Shown here: positions 44,113 to 53,137 of the stretch, piece after piece
Position numbering within the stretch: the stretch's first letter is position 1
Layout: each line of letters starts with the position of its first letter
Assembly (NCBI GenBank): GCA_016712885.1
Contig: JADJQF010000003.1
Location: 682,001-746,000, forward strand
Source of the DNA: Candidatus Flexicrinis proximus
GTDB taxonomy: Bacteria; Chloroflexota; Anaerolineae; Aggregatilineales; Phototrophicaceae
Direction of reading: 5' to 3'
Length of the DNA: 64,000 nt
Program-made: the position numbers and the translations under genes
Notes under the pieces: model-generated
Seen by the model: the letters and a program-made list of their open reading frames with translations, nothing else
What the model was told of the DNA's origin: nothing
The model's database searches: none

Positions 44113-45402
44113 TTACGGCTGGGGCAGATTAGCGTAGTTGTCGTCGAGACAGGTTTGGGCTGCCGCCGCGGTTTCCGTCAAGATGGCCTCAAGATCGCGC
44201 TCGCCGTTTTCGATCCAGCGCGTGCGAACGTCGGTGAGGTTGACGCAGGTGAAGTAGAACTGGCTGCGCAGGTAGTTGGGGACGCGCTGCGAGTTGACGA
44301 GCTGGTTATACGAGACGCTCTTGATCGGATCGGTGTCCCAGCCGAGTTCCTGCCAGACGGCCGGGCTATTGGGCGACCAAACGCCGGCTTCGGCGGCCAT
44401 CTTCTGCGCGACCGGGCCGGTCAGGAATTCAAGCAGACCCCAAGCGGCGTCCTTGTGCGGGCTACCTTCCCACATGTAGTAGACATAGGAGTCGGCCCAC
44501 GGGATGACTTCGGTGTTTTCGTCGAAGCGTGGAGGCGCGACCACACCCCAGTTGAAGTCGTCTTGTTCCATCAGGGCCGGGATTTCCCAGTCGGAGATGT
44601 GCTGCATGGCGACCTGGCCGGACATGAAGGTGACTTCGCCGAACTGATCCATCATTTCGACGGGGGTCACAGACTGGTCTTCGGTGACGAGTTCGAGGCA
44701 CCAGCGCATGGCGTTGACAGTTTCGGGGCTGTCGAGATAGCCGACGACCTGACGGCCATCGTCGCTGGTGATTTCCGCGCCGAGGTTAAAGGAGAAGGTC
44801 GACCACTGGAGGCAGCCATCGCCGCCTTCGATCGCGCCTGCGCCGTAGACATCGTTGGCGGGATCGGCGAGCGCCTTGGCTGTTTCACGGTAGTCGGCGA
44901 CGGTCCAGCCCTCTTCAGGGTATGGCATGCCGGCGGCATCGAAGATGTCTTTGTTATAGGCGATGAAACCGGAGACAGCGTCACGCGGCACGCCATAGAA
45001 CTTGCCATCGAAGACGGCGCGGCGGGCGGCACTGGGGAACCATGTATCGGCCAAGCCCGACGCCTCGACATAGGGGGTCAGGTCGGCGAGGAAGCCCTGC
45101 TGCGCGATTTCGGGGGCATAGTAGTGGTACCAGATGTCCGGACCCTGACCGGCGGCGATGGCGGTGAAGACGCGGGTTGCGAAGCCGCGGCTGGGATAGA
45201 GGGCGACTTCCACGAAGGTGCCGGGATGGTCGGCCTCATACTGGCGGGCCAACTTGAAATGCAGATCGCGGGTATTGGCGGTGTCGCGGCCGCGTTCGGT
45301 CGCCCACCATGTAATAATGACCGGCTGAGTATCCTGCGCGCTCACCGCCAAGACGGGAAGCAGCAGGCCAATGACCAACACGAGAACTAACAGCTTCTTC
45401 AT
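44113..45402 (-). CDS. Sugar ABC transporter extracellular solute-binding protein
   Basis: 429 residues. Signal peptide (about 1-22, cleavage after VSA), no lipobox Cys. The mature part has the pattern of family 1 solute-binding proteins: ITWWATERG, AAGQGPDIWYHYY, FYGVPRDAVSGFIAYNKDIFD, GQVAMQHISDWEIP and a C-terminal LTGPVAQKMAAEAG. It would deliver a carbohydrate to the permease pair encoded upstream. Last gene of the five-gene minus-strand cluster led by the LacI regulator. No ATPase gene is linked, which is common because a shared MsiK-like ATPase often serves such importers. Confidence 0.88.
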   Translation of the reverse strand: MKKLLVLVLVIGLLLPVLAVSAQDTQPVIITWWATERGRDTANTRDLHFKLARQYEADHPGTFVEVALYPSRGFATRVFTAIAAGQGPDIWYHYYAPEIAQQGFLADLTPYVEASGLADTWFPSAARRAVFDGKFYGVPRDAVSGFIAYNKDIFDAAGMPYPEEGWTVADYRETAKALADPANDVYGAGAIEGGDGCLQWSTFSFNLGAEITSDDGRQVVGYLDSPETVNAMRWCLELVTEDQSVTPVEMMDQFGEVTFMSGQVAMQHISDWEIPALMEQDDFNWGVVAPPRFDENTEVIPWADSYVYYMWEGSPHKDAAWGLLEFLTGPVAQKMAAEAGVWSPNSPAVWQELGWDTDPIKSVSYNQLVNSQRVPNYLRSQFYFTCVNLTDVRTRWIENGERDLEAILTETAAAAQTCLDDNYANLPQP

Positions 45403-45461
45403 ACGAGTTTCTCCTTAAATCGCTTGCAAAGCCACACAACTCATGCAAAACGTTCTGTGGT

Positions 45462-46340
45462 CTAGCCTTTCAATCCTTCGACGGAAATCCCTCCTATCAA
45501 TTGGCGCTGGGCGACGAAAAACAAGAGAAGTGGCGGCAGCGTTGCCAGTAACGACCCAGCCATGAGCAGGTTCCAGTTGGTTTCTCGCGTGCCCTGGAAG
45601 AAGCTCAGCCCCAGCGATACAGTGAATAACTGCGGGTCGTTCAGGTAAATCAAAGGTTGCAGAAAGTCGTTCCAGGTGCCGACAAAGGTAAACACGACGA
45701 CCAGAACCAATGCCGGGCGGGACAAGGGCAGGATGATGAGGCGGAAGACGTCGAAGCGCGAGGCGCCGTCGATATAGGCGGCTTCGTCGAGGTCGAAAGG
45801 GATGCTCATCATGTACTGGCGGACCATGAAGATCAGGAAGGAGCTGCCGGTGAAGGCCGGTACGATCAGTGGGAGATAGGTATTGGTCCAGCCCAGCTTG
45901 GCGAACAAAACGAAGCGCGGCACGAGCGTGACGTGATAGGGGATCATCAGGGTCGAAAGCATGAGCAGGAAGAGGATGCTGCGACCGGGAAAGCGCAGAC
46001 GGGCGAACCCGTAGGCGACCAACGTCACGGCAAACAGTTGGCCGATGATGTTCATGACCACCAGAAACGCGGTGTTCAGGATGAAACGGCCGAAGGGGAC
46101 CTCTTCAAAGACACGGGCGAAGTTCTCCCAGGCGACGGGATTCGGCACCCATTCCGGAGGCAGCGCGAAGGTCTGGTCGGGGCCTTTGAGGGCGGTCGCG
46201 ACCATCCAGTAGAGCGGGAGCACCATGAGCAGCGCGACAGCGAGCACGGTCAGATAGCCGAGCGTTCTCTCGATACGCTGGATCTGCGAATAGTTCAAGA
46301 ACAGGCGCGGCATCTGGGGGTTAGGCGTGGTTGTGGTCAT
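45462..46340 (-). CDS. Sugar ABC transporter permease (MalG type)
   Basis: 292 residues with six predicted membrane helices. The EAA loop contacting the ATPase is seen as EAAYIDGASRFDVFRLIILPLSRPAL near 190-215. The opening LAVALLMVLPLYWMVATALKGPD is typical of the second permease of carbohydrate importers. It is 12 bases after the MalF-type gene and 59 bases before the solute-binding gene. Confidence 0.9.
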   Translation of the reverse strand: MTTTTPNPQMPRLFLNYSQIQRIERTLGYLTVLAVALLMVLPLYWMVATALKGPDQTFALPPEWVPNPVAWENFARVFEEVPFGRFILNTAFLVVMNIIGQLFAVTLVAYGFARLRFPGRSILFLLMLSTLMIPYHVTLVPRFVLFAKLGWTNTYLPLIVPAFTGSSFLIFMVRQYMMSIPFDLDEAAYIDGASRFDVFRLIILPLSRPALVLVVVFTFVGTWNDFLQPLIYLNDPQLFTVSLGLSFFQGTRETNWNLLMAGSLLATLPPLLLFFVAQRQLIGGISVEGLKG

Positions 46341-46352
46341 GGTCGCGCCCCC

Positions 46353-47315
46353 TTACCTGTTCGCCGCACGGTCGGATTCGTAGTAGACCCAGTAGCGTGA
46401 ACTGCGCAGGATCATTACGGTGACGACCATGATGAAGGCAGTTAGAATCCAGGCAAGTGCCGAGGCATAGCCCATGCGCTGGTCAATGAAGCCCCGGTTG
46501 TAGATGTAGAGCATGTAGAACAGGCCGGACTGGAGCGGGCCGCCGTTGGCGCCTGCCGCGACGAAGGCCGGCGTGAAGGTCTGGAAGACGCCGATCAGGC
46601 CGAGAACGACCTGAAAGAAGATGGTCGGGGAAAGCATGGGCAGGGTGATACCGAAGAACGACTGCCAGCGGTTGGCGCCGTCGACGGTCGCGGCTTCATA
46701 GAAGACCTGCGGGATGTTCTGGAGGCCGGCGAGATAGATGACGGCGCTGCCCCCTACCCCCCATAAGCTGATGATGATCAGGCTGGGCAGAATCCAGGAT
46801 GGGCTCTGCAGCCAGTTGGGTCCATCGATGCCGACCCAGCCGAGGATGGTGTTGACAAGGCCATAGCGCCCATTGAGCAACCAAACCCAGACCAGCGCGA
46901 CGGCAACCTGCGGAACGACATAGGGCATGTAGTACATGGTGCGGAAGATGCCGATGCCGGACAGCTTGAGATTCATCACTAAGGCGAGTCCGATGCCACA
47001 GGCGACTTCTAATGGCAAGAAGAAGATGGCATAAGTGATGGTGACCTGAACGGCTTTGGCAAAGCGCGTGTCTTTGGTGAAGATGTCGACATAGTTGTCC
47101 AGACCGGCCCAGGTCGGCTGGCCGACGATGTTCCAGTCCATGAAGCTGAGAATAAACGAGGCGATGATCGGGCCGACGAAGAAGACGACGAAACCGATGA
47201 GCCACGGCGAGATGAACAGGTAGCCCGCGCGGGCTTCACGGCGGCGTTCGGGCGAGAGCGCAGAATAGACGCTGTACCAGCGACGGATGAGTGGAAGCCG
47301 CGTCACAAGGGTCAT
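46353..47315 (-). CDS. Sugar ABC transporter permease (MalF type)
   Basis: 320 residues, six membrane helices after a short basic N-terminus (RRREARAGYLFISPWLIGFVVF). The EAA loop reads YEAATVDGANRWQSFFGITLPMLSP near 220-245. Its start ATG overlaps the stop of the upstream ADP-ribosylglycohydrolase (ATGA), so the two are translationally coupled. Confidence 0.9.
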   Translation of the reverse strand: MTLVTRLPLIRRWYSVYSALSPERRREARAGYLFISPWLIGFVVFFVGPIIASFILSFMDWNIVGQPTWAGLDNYVDIFTKDTRFAKAVQVTITYAIFFLPLEVACGIGLALVMNLKLSGIGIFRTMYYMPYVVPQVAVALVWVWLLNGRYGLVNTILGWVGIDGPNWLQSPSWILPSLIIISLWGVGGSAVIYLAGLQNIPQVFYEAATVDGANRWQSFFGITLPMLSPTIFFQVVLGLIGVFQTFTPAFVAAGANGGPLQSGLFYMLYIYNRGFIDQRMGYASALAWILTAFIMVVTVMILRSSRYWVYYESDRAANR

Positions 47316-48475
47316 GATGAATTCCCCCGCATCAATGTCGAGAGTTCCTGCCGGCGAGTCTGGGCACGGGCTTGCGCGGCGGCATCGGCACGTTCAAAGA
47401 CCGCGAGCAGATCGCGGCCGGCCGCGTCGAAGTCGATGCGGTTGCGCGGACCGATTTCGGTGACCCAGCGCGCGGGAAGGCGCGACTTGCCGTGCATCGC
47501 GCCGATGATCGCGCCGACCATGCCGGCGATGCTGTCCGAGTCGCGGCCGTAGTTTACGGCACCGAGGACAGCCTCGGTGTAGTCGCCGCCGGAGGTGATG
47601 AGGAATGCCAGCGCGAGCGGGACTTCCTCGATGCTGTGAAGCTGGCTCGGATAGGCGCCGGTGCGCTCGAATTCCTGAACGCCGCCTTTGACGGTATCGA
47701 AGGGTTCTATGGCGGCGCGCAGGTGAACCTGAAGCGCCTGCTCGTCCCCTTTGGGGGCGCTGCGTGCCGCGTCAGCCACGGCGACGAGGGCGCTCCGAGT
47801 GCCGTCTTTGGCGAGACGAATCGCTGTCGAGATGATGCTGTCAACCGTTGCGGTTGGGCGCACGGCCTCGGCGATACAAGCCGCCATGACGGCCGCCGCT
47901 TCCAGCCCGTACGAGTATTGGTGGGCGGAGAAGATGTTGACGGCGTTGTCATAGGCCGCGTCAGGGTCGCAGGCGTGCATCAGGCCGACTGGCGCAGCGT
48001 ACATGGCGGCGCCGCAGTTGACCATATTGCCAAGCCCGCCCTCGCGCGGGTTGACGCTGGCGAGGCGCAGGCGCAGGAGCAGGTACTTTTCGGGATAGAA
48101 GAGACGTTCGACGAGCGGCATTTCGCGCTGGTACTCTGGAATCCAGATGGGCTTGTCGACGATTTCGGGCAGAAATTGAGTCGCCATGTCGTGCGCATCG
48201 AGATGGCCGGCTTTCTTCACGTAAGCCCGGATGAGCGCGAGAATCATCAGCGTGTCATCCGAGACGTTACCGTCACCTTTGTAGCGACCATCGGCTTTGG
48301 GCGCGAAGGGAGGGACAAAATCGACGACGCGGCCGCCAAAACGCTCGCGAATGGCCTGCGGCGTCCTGCCTTCGGTCGAAGTGCCGATGCCGTCGCCGAT
48401 GGCGCCGCCGAGCAGACAACCGATGAATTTTTCTTCGAGGTTGGGGGTGAGACCGGTCTCATTTTGGTGCATCAT
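47312..48475 (-). CDS. ADP-ribosylglycohydrolase-family protein in sugar transporter operon
   Basis: 387 residues. DraG/ARH fold with GCLLGGAIGDGIGTSTEGR near 18-36, VSDDTLMIL near 70 and the C-terminal metal motif GRDSDSIAGMVGAIIGAM near 318-335. AAGGAA precedes the double ATG. It is the first gene of the operon with the two permeases and the solute-binding protein. A LacI-type operator lies inside its fifth to tenth codons. Transport linkage suggests that the imported compound contains an N- or O-ribosyl or related glycosyl bond, but the substrate is not known. Confidence 0.82.
   Translation of the reverse strand: MMHQNETGLTPNLEEKFIGCLLGGAIGDGIGTSTEGRTPQAIRERFGGRVVDFVPPFAPKADGRYKGDGNVSDDTLMILALIRAYVKKAGHLDAHDMATQFLPEIVDKPIWIPEYQREMPLVERLFYPEKYLLLRLRLASVNPREGGLGNMVNCGAAMYAAPVGLMHACDPDAAYDNAVNIFSAHQYSYGLEAAAVMAACIAEAVRPTATVDSIISTAIRLAKDGTRSALVAVADAARSAPKGDEQALQVHLRAAIEPFDTVKGGVQEFERTGAYPSQLHSIEEVPLALAFLITSGGDYTEAVLGAVNYGRDSDSIAGMVGAIIGAMHGKSRLPARWVTEIGPRNRIDFDAAGRDLLAVFERADAAAQARAQTRRQELSTLMRGNSS
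48448..48461. promoter_or_regulatory. LacI-type operator inside the start of the ADP-ribosylglycohydrolase gene
   Basis: TGAGACCGGTCTCA, a perfect 14-bp palindrome with central CG, begins 14 bases into the coding region at 48475. It differs by one base from the core of the palindrome at 49609-49626 in front of the lacI-type gene. This position would block early elongation. Confidence 0.6.
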
Positions 48476-48570
48476 CGGATTTCCTTGTAGTGAATTGACA
48501 GGTCATGGTCTGAGTGATGCGGCGACGAGAAGTGCGCGCCGCCCGAATACGGGTGAGGTCGACGTGTCTG

Positions 48571-49581
48571 CTAAGCGGCAGGCGGCCTGGTGGACTGGCG
48601 CGCGATCAGTGTGCTCCGAAGGAGGGAGTGGCGCGGGACTTCGGGCGCGGTGCCGTTGATACGCTCCAACAGGAAGCGCGCGGCGGTTTCCCCGATGTCT
48701 CGCTTGGGCTTAGCGATGGTGGTCAGCGGTGGGAAGGTCGTGGCGGCGGCAAAGATGTCATCCATGCCGATGATGGAAATCTGCTCCGGCACCTGCAGGC
48801 CCGCACTGTGGGCAGCCTGAAGCGCCCCTAAGGCGATGATGTCGTTCACCGCAAATACGGCGGTCGGCGGCTGTGGAAGCGCCAATAGCGTTTGCATCGC
48901 TGAATAGCCGCCCTCCTGCGTAAACGCGGTCGTGACGATCAAGTCAGGATCGACCGGAAGGCCATGGGCCGCGCAGACTCCGAGAAAGGTATCGCGGTGG
49001 GTGAAAGACTTCCGGCGGCGGCTCGGGCCTGCCAGGAGGCCGATGCGGCGATGACCCAGGCTGATCAGGTGTTCCATCGCCAGCGAGCCGGTTTGCGCGG
49101 CGTCGCTGCTTACGGTGTCGAAATCGGGATAGGACTCGCCGGACGCCAAGACCACGACGGGGATGTGAAGGCCTTTCAAGTCATCGTTGACGGTGCCGGT
49201 CGGATTGATAATCAGGCCGTCGAACTGCTTTTGCAGCATTCGGCGCAGGTGTTCGTGTTCCCGGTCAGCGCTCCAGTCGTTATTCAGGAGGACAACGGTG
49301 TAACCGGCGAGGCCAATGGTGTCCTGAACACCGCGCGCGACTTCCGGCCAAAAGGGATTGGTGATGTCCGGGATCGAGAGGGCAATCATATAAGTGCGTT
49401 CAGAGCGCAGGCTGCCAGCGATGGCGTTGCGTTCGTAACCGAGATTGCGGACGACATCAAGTACGCGCTCGCGAGTCTCGGGCCGAACGATTCCGGTATC
49501 GCCGTTGACGACACGCGCGGCTGTTGCGCGGGAGACCCCGGCGGTTTTGGCGACATCCTGAAGGGTTGGACGTTTCTTCAT
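48571..49581 (-). CDS. LacI-family transcription repressor
   Basis: 336 residues from ATG 49581. N-terminal HTH TLQDVAKTAGVSRATAARVVN (about 5-25) with the hinge helix AGSLRSERT, then a periplasmic-binding-protein-like effector domain (MIALSIPDITNPFWPEV; FAVNDIIALGALQAA; SIIGMDDI). It should repress the adjacent ADP-ribosylglycohydrolase-ABC operon and itself: a matching palindrome lies at 49609-49626, just before its start, and another at 48448-48461. An upstream in-frame start would add four residues. Confidence 0.9.
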   Translation of the reverse strand: MKKRPTLQDVAKTAGVSRATAARVVNGDTGIVRPETRERVLDVVRNLGYERNAIAGSLRSERTYMIALSIPDITNPFWPEVARGVQDTIGLAGYTVVLLNNDWSADREHEHLRRMLQKQFDGLIINPTGTVNDDLKGLHIPVVVLASGESYPDFDTVSSDAAQTGSLAMEHLISLGHRRIGLLAGPSRRRKSFTHRDTFLGVCAAHGLPVDPDLIVTTAFTQEGGYSAMQTLLALPQPPTAVFAVNDIIALGALQAAHSAGLQVPEQISIIGMDDIFAAATTFPPLTTIAKPKRDIGETAARFLLERINGTAPEVPRHSLLRSTLIARQSTRPPAA

Positions 49582-49608
49582 CAACAAGTCCAAGTGTCCA
49601 AAAGAAAG

Positions 49609-49626
49609 AATGAGACCGATCTCATT
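49609..49626. promoter_or_regulatory. LacI-type operator at the repressor's own promoter
   Basis: AATGAGACCGATCTCATT has perfect 7-bp arms around CCGA and ends 28 bases upstream of the repressor start. The core TGAGACCGATCTCA recurs with one change at 48448-48461. Confidence 0.65.
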
Positions 49627-49749
49627 TGTTATGCAGTGAAGGTAACTCTATTCGGTGTGTCTGTCAAGCAGTTGCCTGACCACCCCGATCCCGCGATAAT
49701 TCATCGTACGGTTTTGCCCTTAAGGCAGGTACACAGAGGATAATCCACG

Positions 49750-50274
49750 ATGATTCAGCGTCCCGGAAGTGACGAGTACGCAGCGTTTTATGCCGGATAC
49801 ATCGGGCGTGTGCCGGGCGGCGCGAACCTGATGGACCTGCTCGCCGGACAGGCAGGCGAGCTGCGCGAGCTGCTAGACAGCACGTCGGAAGCACATGCCA
49901 GCACCCGCCCTGCCCCGAAAGAATGGAGCATTAAAGAAGTTGTCGGTCACCTCTGCGACACGGAGCGTGTGTTTGCCTACCGGGCGCTGCGGATCGCACG
50001 AGCCGACCAGACGCCGCTGGCGGGATTCGACCAGGACGAATACGTGGGCGCGACGAACTTCAACAACCGGCCGCTGGCCGAACTGATCGAAGAATTCAGG
50101 TTTCAGCGGCAGGCGAATGTGCTGTGCTTCAAAGCGCTCACAGACTCTGAGACCGCGCGACTGGGTACGGCAAGCGGCAATCCGGTCAGCGTGCGCGCGC
50201 TACTGTATATGCTGGCGGGACACGTCATCCACCATATCGTCAGCCTGAAGACAGACTACAAGATCAGAGGTTGA
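49750..50274 (+). CDS. DinB-family protein
   Basis: 174 residues, four-helix bundle. The three metal-type histidines of the DinB/YfiT superfamily are placed as expected: EVVGHLCDTE near 62 and HVIHHIVSLK near 158-162. Family members are thiol-dependent transferases or of unknown function. AGAGGA lies upstream of the ATG. The 3' end overlaps the convergent oxidoreductase by 11 bases. Confidence 0.8.
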   Translation: MIQRPGSDEYAAFYAGYIGRVPGGANLMDLLAGQAGELRELLDSTSEAHASTRPAPKEWSIKEVVGHLCDTERVFAYRALRIARADQTPLAGFDQDEYVGATNFNNRPLAELIEEFRFQRQANVLCFKALTDSETARLGTASGNPVSVRALLYMLAGHVIHHIVSLKTDYKIRG

Positions 50275-51340
50275 TCGATTCCATCCAGTTCTGCCGAACA
50301 CTGGTCACGGGGTGTCCCTTTTCGACCGACTCCCAGATCAGAATATCCAGGTAGCGATCCTGACAGGCTTCGGCCAGCGGGTAGAAGGCCGGGGCTCCGT
50401 CAGCATAATCCGCCATTTTGACGAGGCACGAGGCGATGGCGATTTCTTCGTCGGAGAGCCGGCCGGGGATGAACGGATTGGTGTAGATCCACGAGTCGCC
50501 GGCCAGAATACCGCGCAGGTGCAGCCCTTCGTGATTGCCATTCTCACCGGCGTTGGAGCGCGTGAAGGTGAGTGAAATCGGTGTCAGATAATCCTGCATG
50601 TAGACAGCGGTATCGTTGATGATTTCGCCGCGCTCGCCGCGCACGAGGACGCGCTGGCCGCGGATGGCGGAGAAGTACTGGACGTCGGTGAAATCGAAGA
50701 CGCCGAGGCGGTCGCTAAAGTCGAGCGTCGCGATGACTTGAGTAGAGTCTATGACAGATTCGGAATCGGGCTGTCCATCGCGCCCGCGCCCTTTTATGAC
50801 AGGCGAAACGAATTTCCGGGCCGACACTTCAACCTGTTCGAATGTCACGTCGAGGAGGCGGCGGATGAGGCTGGTCGCGTGATAGCCGTGACAGACAGCC
50901 ACCTGCGCCTCAACGATCCGGCCCATTTTCCCGCTGTGAGCAAAAGCGATCCGCGCGGCATGATGCGGTTGGAGGTGGAACTGCTCGGCGACGGCAATCC
51001 GCGCGCCGGACTCGACCAGTCGGTAGAGTTCGGACATGGTCTCGACGGAGGCCGCGGGCGGGGTTTCAGAGAGGATCGGGATGCCGCGGCGGGCCAATTC
51101 GGTGATCGCGCCGGGGTTGGCGTCCCAGGTGACGCTGGTGACGACAAACAGCGGCTTGTGGACGAGCAGTTCGTCGAGGGTGCCGAACAACGAGACGCCA
51201 AACCCCGCGGCCCAGGCCGAGCGGGCGGCGACGTCGCGCGTGACCACGCCAACGCAGGCGAACAAATCCGGCCGCTCACGCACGATACGCAGGAAGAACT
51301 CGGTGCGCCAACCGGTGCCAATAATGCCAAAGCGTATCAT
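50264..51340 (-). CDS. Gfo/Idh/MocA-family NAD(P)-dependent oxidoreductase
   Basis: 358 residues. N-terminal Rossmann domain starting FGIIGTGWRTEFFLRI, followed by SETPPAASVETM near 93 where the family has its conserved Pro, and a C-terminal alpha/beta domain. Such enzymes oxidise or reduce sugars and inositols. It lies downstream of the GH20, kinase and GH4 genes on the same strand with a 66-base gap, so a role in the same glycoside pathway is likely. The usual EKP motif reads ETP here. Confidence 0.8.
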   Translation of the reverse strand: MIRFGIIGTGWRTEFFLRIVRERPDLFACVGVVTRDVAARSAWAAGFGVSLFGTLDELLVHKPLFVVTSVTWDANPGAITELARRGIPILSETPPAASVETMSELYRLVESGARIAVAEQFHLQPHHAARIAFAHSGKMGRIVEAQVAVCHGYHATSLIRRLLDVTFEQVEVSARKFVSPVIKGRGRDGQPDSESVIDSTQVIATLDFSDRLGVFDFTDVQYFSAIRGQRVLVRGERGEIINDTAVYMQDYLTPISLTFTRSNAGENGNHEGLHLRGILAGDSWIYTNPFIPGRLSDEEIAIASCLVKMADYADGAPAFYPLAEACQDRYLDILIWESVEKGHPVTSVRQNWMESINL

Positions 51341-51406
51341 CGAAAAGTCTCCTATGTCGTCAAAATGCCGCAGTCACGCTGGCGGCGAGAAGCGCATGAG
51401 AACGTT

Positions 51407-53137
51407 TCACTGGTAATCAGAACGGGCGATCTCGAAGCGAGCCAAGCTGTCAGCGAGGCCCCCCTTGCGGCTGCGTTCCAACCAGAGCCGGCGCTGGGCA
51501 GACTCCAACACGTCCCATTCGTCACGGAGCTGCGCACGAGAGACGTCCGGCTGATTCTGCATCAACAGCAGACGCCGGGCGCCGTGGCGGAGCATTGAGG
51601 CGGCGTGAAGCACCTCGGCGCGAAGCAGTTCACCATCGGAAGCGTTTACCACGGCGGCGGCAATCTTTTCCAGCAGATCCTCAATTTCAGAAATTACCGA
51701 GCGCAGATTCTCCGGCGAAATGTCCGATTCCGTGCCGCCCCAGTGATCGAAACGCGCCTTGAAATCCGGGAATTCGGCGAAGCTGCGCTGTAAGGCGTAG
51801 GCGAGGAGGTTGGCGTTGATGTGCGGAGCGCCGACGCGCTGATAGAGATTGCCAAGCGCCAGAATGTGCGCGGCAACATTGCCTTCATAGATATGCAAAT
51901 CGAGCAGCGGCGCAAGGGATTGAGCCGTAAGCGCAGCAGAAGCTGCGTTCCAGCACATCGCAGCGGCGGCAGCGATCCCCGGCAAGCTCGACGATGGCGG
52001 CTGCCAGTGACCGTTATCGCCCCAATCGGTGGTGAGGATGCCCAGCGCGCCGTGCGTACGGCCAGCACGGACGGCTTTCCGGATGTTGTCGAGCATGTTG
52101 TCGGTACTGGCGATCAACGCGCACCAACTCGACGTGCCGGGACAGAGGTAAAACGGCACCTGCGCGCCGGCGTAGATGGCGGCATGGGAGTCGAAGTCGT
52201 GGAGGGCTTCGTAACCCCAGTCGAGGGCGATGAGATCTCTGGGGAGTTCAGGGATTAGTTCCGGGTAGTGGATGATGATGTCGCCCCAAAACAGCATCTT
52301 GTGGCCGCGAGAGGTCACGAGCCGGTGAAGCGCTAGGAGATAGTCGAGATAGACTTTTCCTTTGCCGCGCTGAGCGACCGCCGATTCGGTACTGCCTTTG
52401 CCCAGTTCAAACGGCTCATCAGCCGAGACATTGAAGGACTTACTGGAAAAGTGCGGGGCCAACTCGGAAAAGATCGACTCGATGAGTTCGATGCTGCGCG
52501 GATCGAGGGGGTTGAGCGTGCTCGGCAGACGCGGGTCACCCATCGCAGAAACACGGTGATCGAGGGTGATGGCAAGGCCGGCATAGCGCGGATGCTTCAA
52601 CCAGCGCTCCATGTGGCCGAACGTATTCTGACACGGCACGAGTTCTATGAAATTGGCGCGACAGAGGGCATCCAGTTCACGGATTTCGGCAGCGGTGAGC
52701 GGGGAAGCATCGCGCCAGACGTCCGGATGCGAGGGATAAGCGAAGGTGTGCTCCATATAGATCTGCAGGTGGTTGATCTTCAGAGCGGCGAGTCGTTCAA
52801 TCCACAGGCGCAGCATCGGCATGGTTGGGACGCGGTCGCGGCTGATGTCGAGCATGATGCCGCGCACCGGGAAGTCCGGCCAGTCTTCAATCACGACGCA
52901 TGGGAGGTCGCGGCCAACCTGCTTGATCAACTGCCGGAGAGTCGCAAAGGCGTAAAAGACCCCGGCGTCGGTACGAGCAGTGACCGAGACGGCAGACGGC
53001 GAAATCGTCAGCGTATAGCCCTCGGCATGGGGATAGGCCGAGTCGAGCGCGATGCGCTGGATAGAACTGACGCTGGAACATACGCCACCTGTGAGCGTGA
53101 GCTTCTGAGGCGGTGGGAGAAGCAGGGGGTCAGGCAT
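51407..53137 (-). CDS. Glycoside hydrolase family 20 beta-N-acetylhexosaminidase
   Basis: 576 residues from ATG 53137, overlapping the kinase stop by eight bases. A GH20b-like N-terminal domain is followed by the barrel: GIMLDISRDRVPTMP near 112, HLQIYMEHTFAYPSHPDVW near 139 and the catalytic Asp-Glu pair in NVSADEPFELGKG near 242. It releases terminal GlcNAc/GalNAc from chitooligosaccharides or glycans. No signal peptide is visible, so it probably works on imported oligosaccharides. The gene order with a GlcNAc-kinase-like protein supports amino-sugar catabolism. Confidence 0.85.
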   Translation of the reverse strand: MPDPLLLPPPQKLTLTGGVCSSVSSIQRIALDSAYPHAEGYTLTISPSAVSVTARTDAGVFYAFATLRQLIKQVGRDLPCVVIEDWPDFPVRGIMLDISRDRVPTMPMLRLWIERLAALKINHLQIYMEHTFAYPSHPDVWRDASPLTAAEIRELDALCRANFIELVPCQNTFGHMERWLKHPRYAGLAITLDHRVSAMGDPRLPSTLNPLDPRSIELIESIFSELAPHFSSKSFNVSADEPFELGKGSTESAVAQRGKGKVYLDYLLALHRLVTSRGHKMLFWGDIIIHYPELIPELPRDLIALDWGYEALHDFDSHAAIYAGAQVPFYLCPGTSSWCALIASTDNMLDNIRKAVRAGRTHGALGILTTDWGDNGHWQPPSSSLPGIAAAAAMCWNAASAALTAQSLAPLLDLHIYEGNVAAHILALGNLYQRVGAPHINANLLAYALQRSFAEFPDFKARFDHWGGTESDISPENLRSVISEIEDLLEKIAAAVVNASDGELLRAEVLHAASMLRHGARRLLLMQNQPDVSRAQLRDEWDVLESAQRRLWLERSRKGGLADSLARFEIARSDYQ

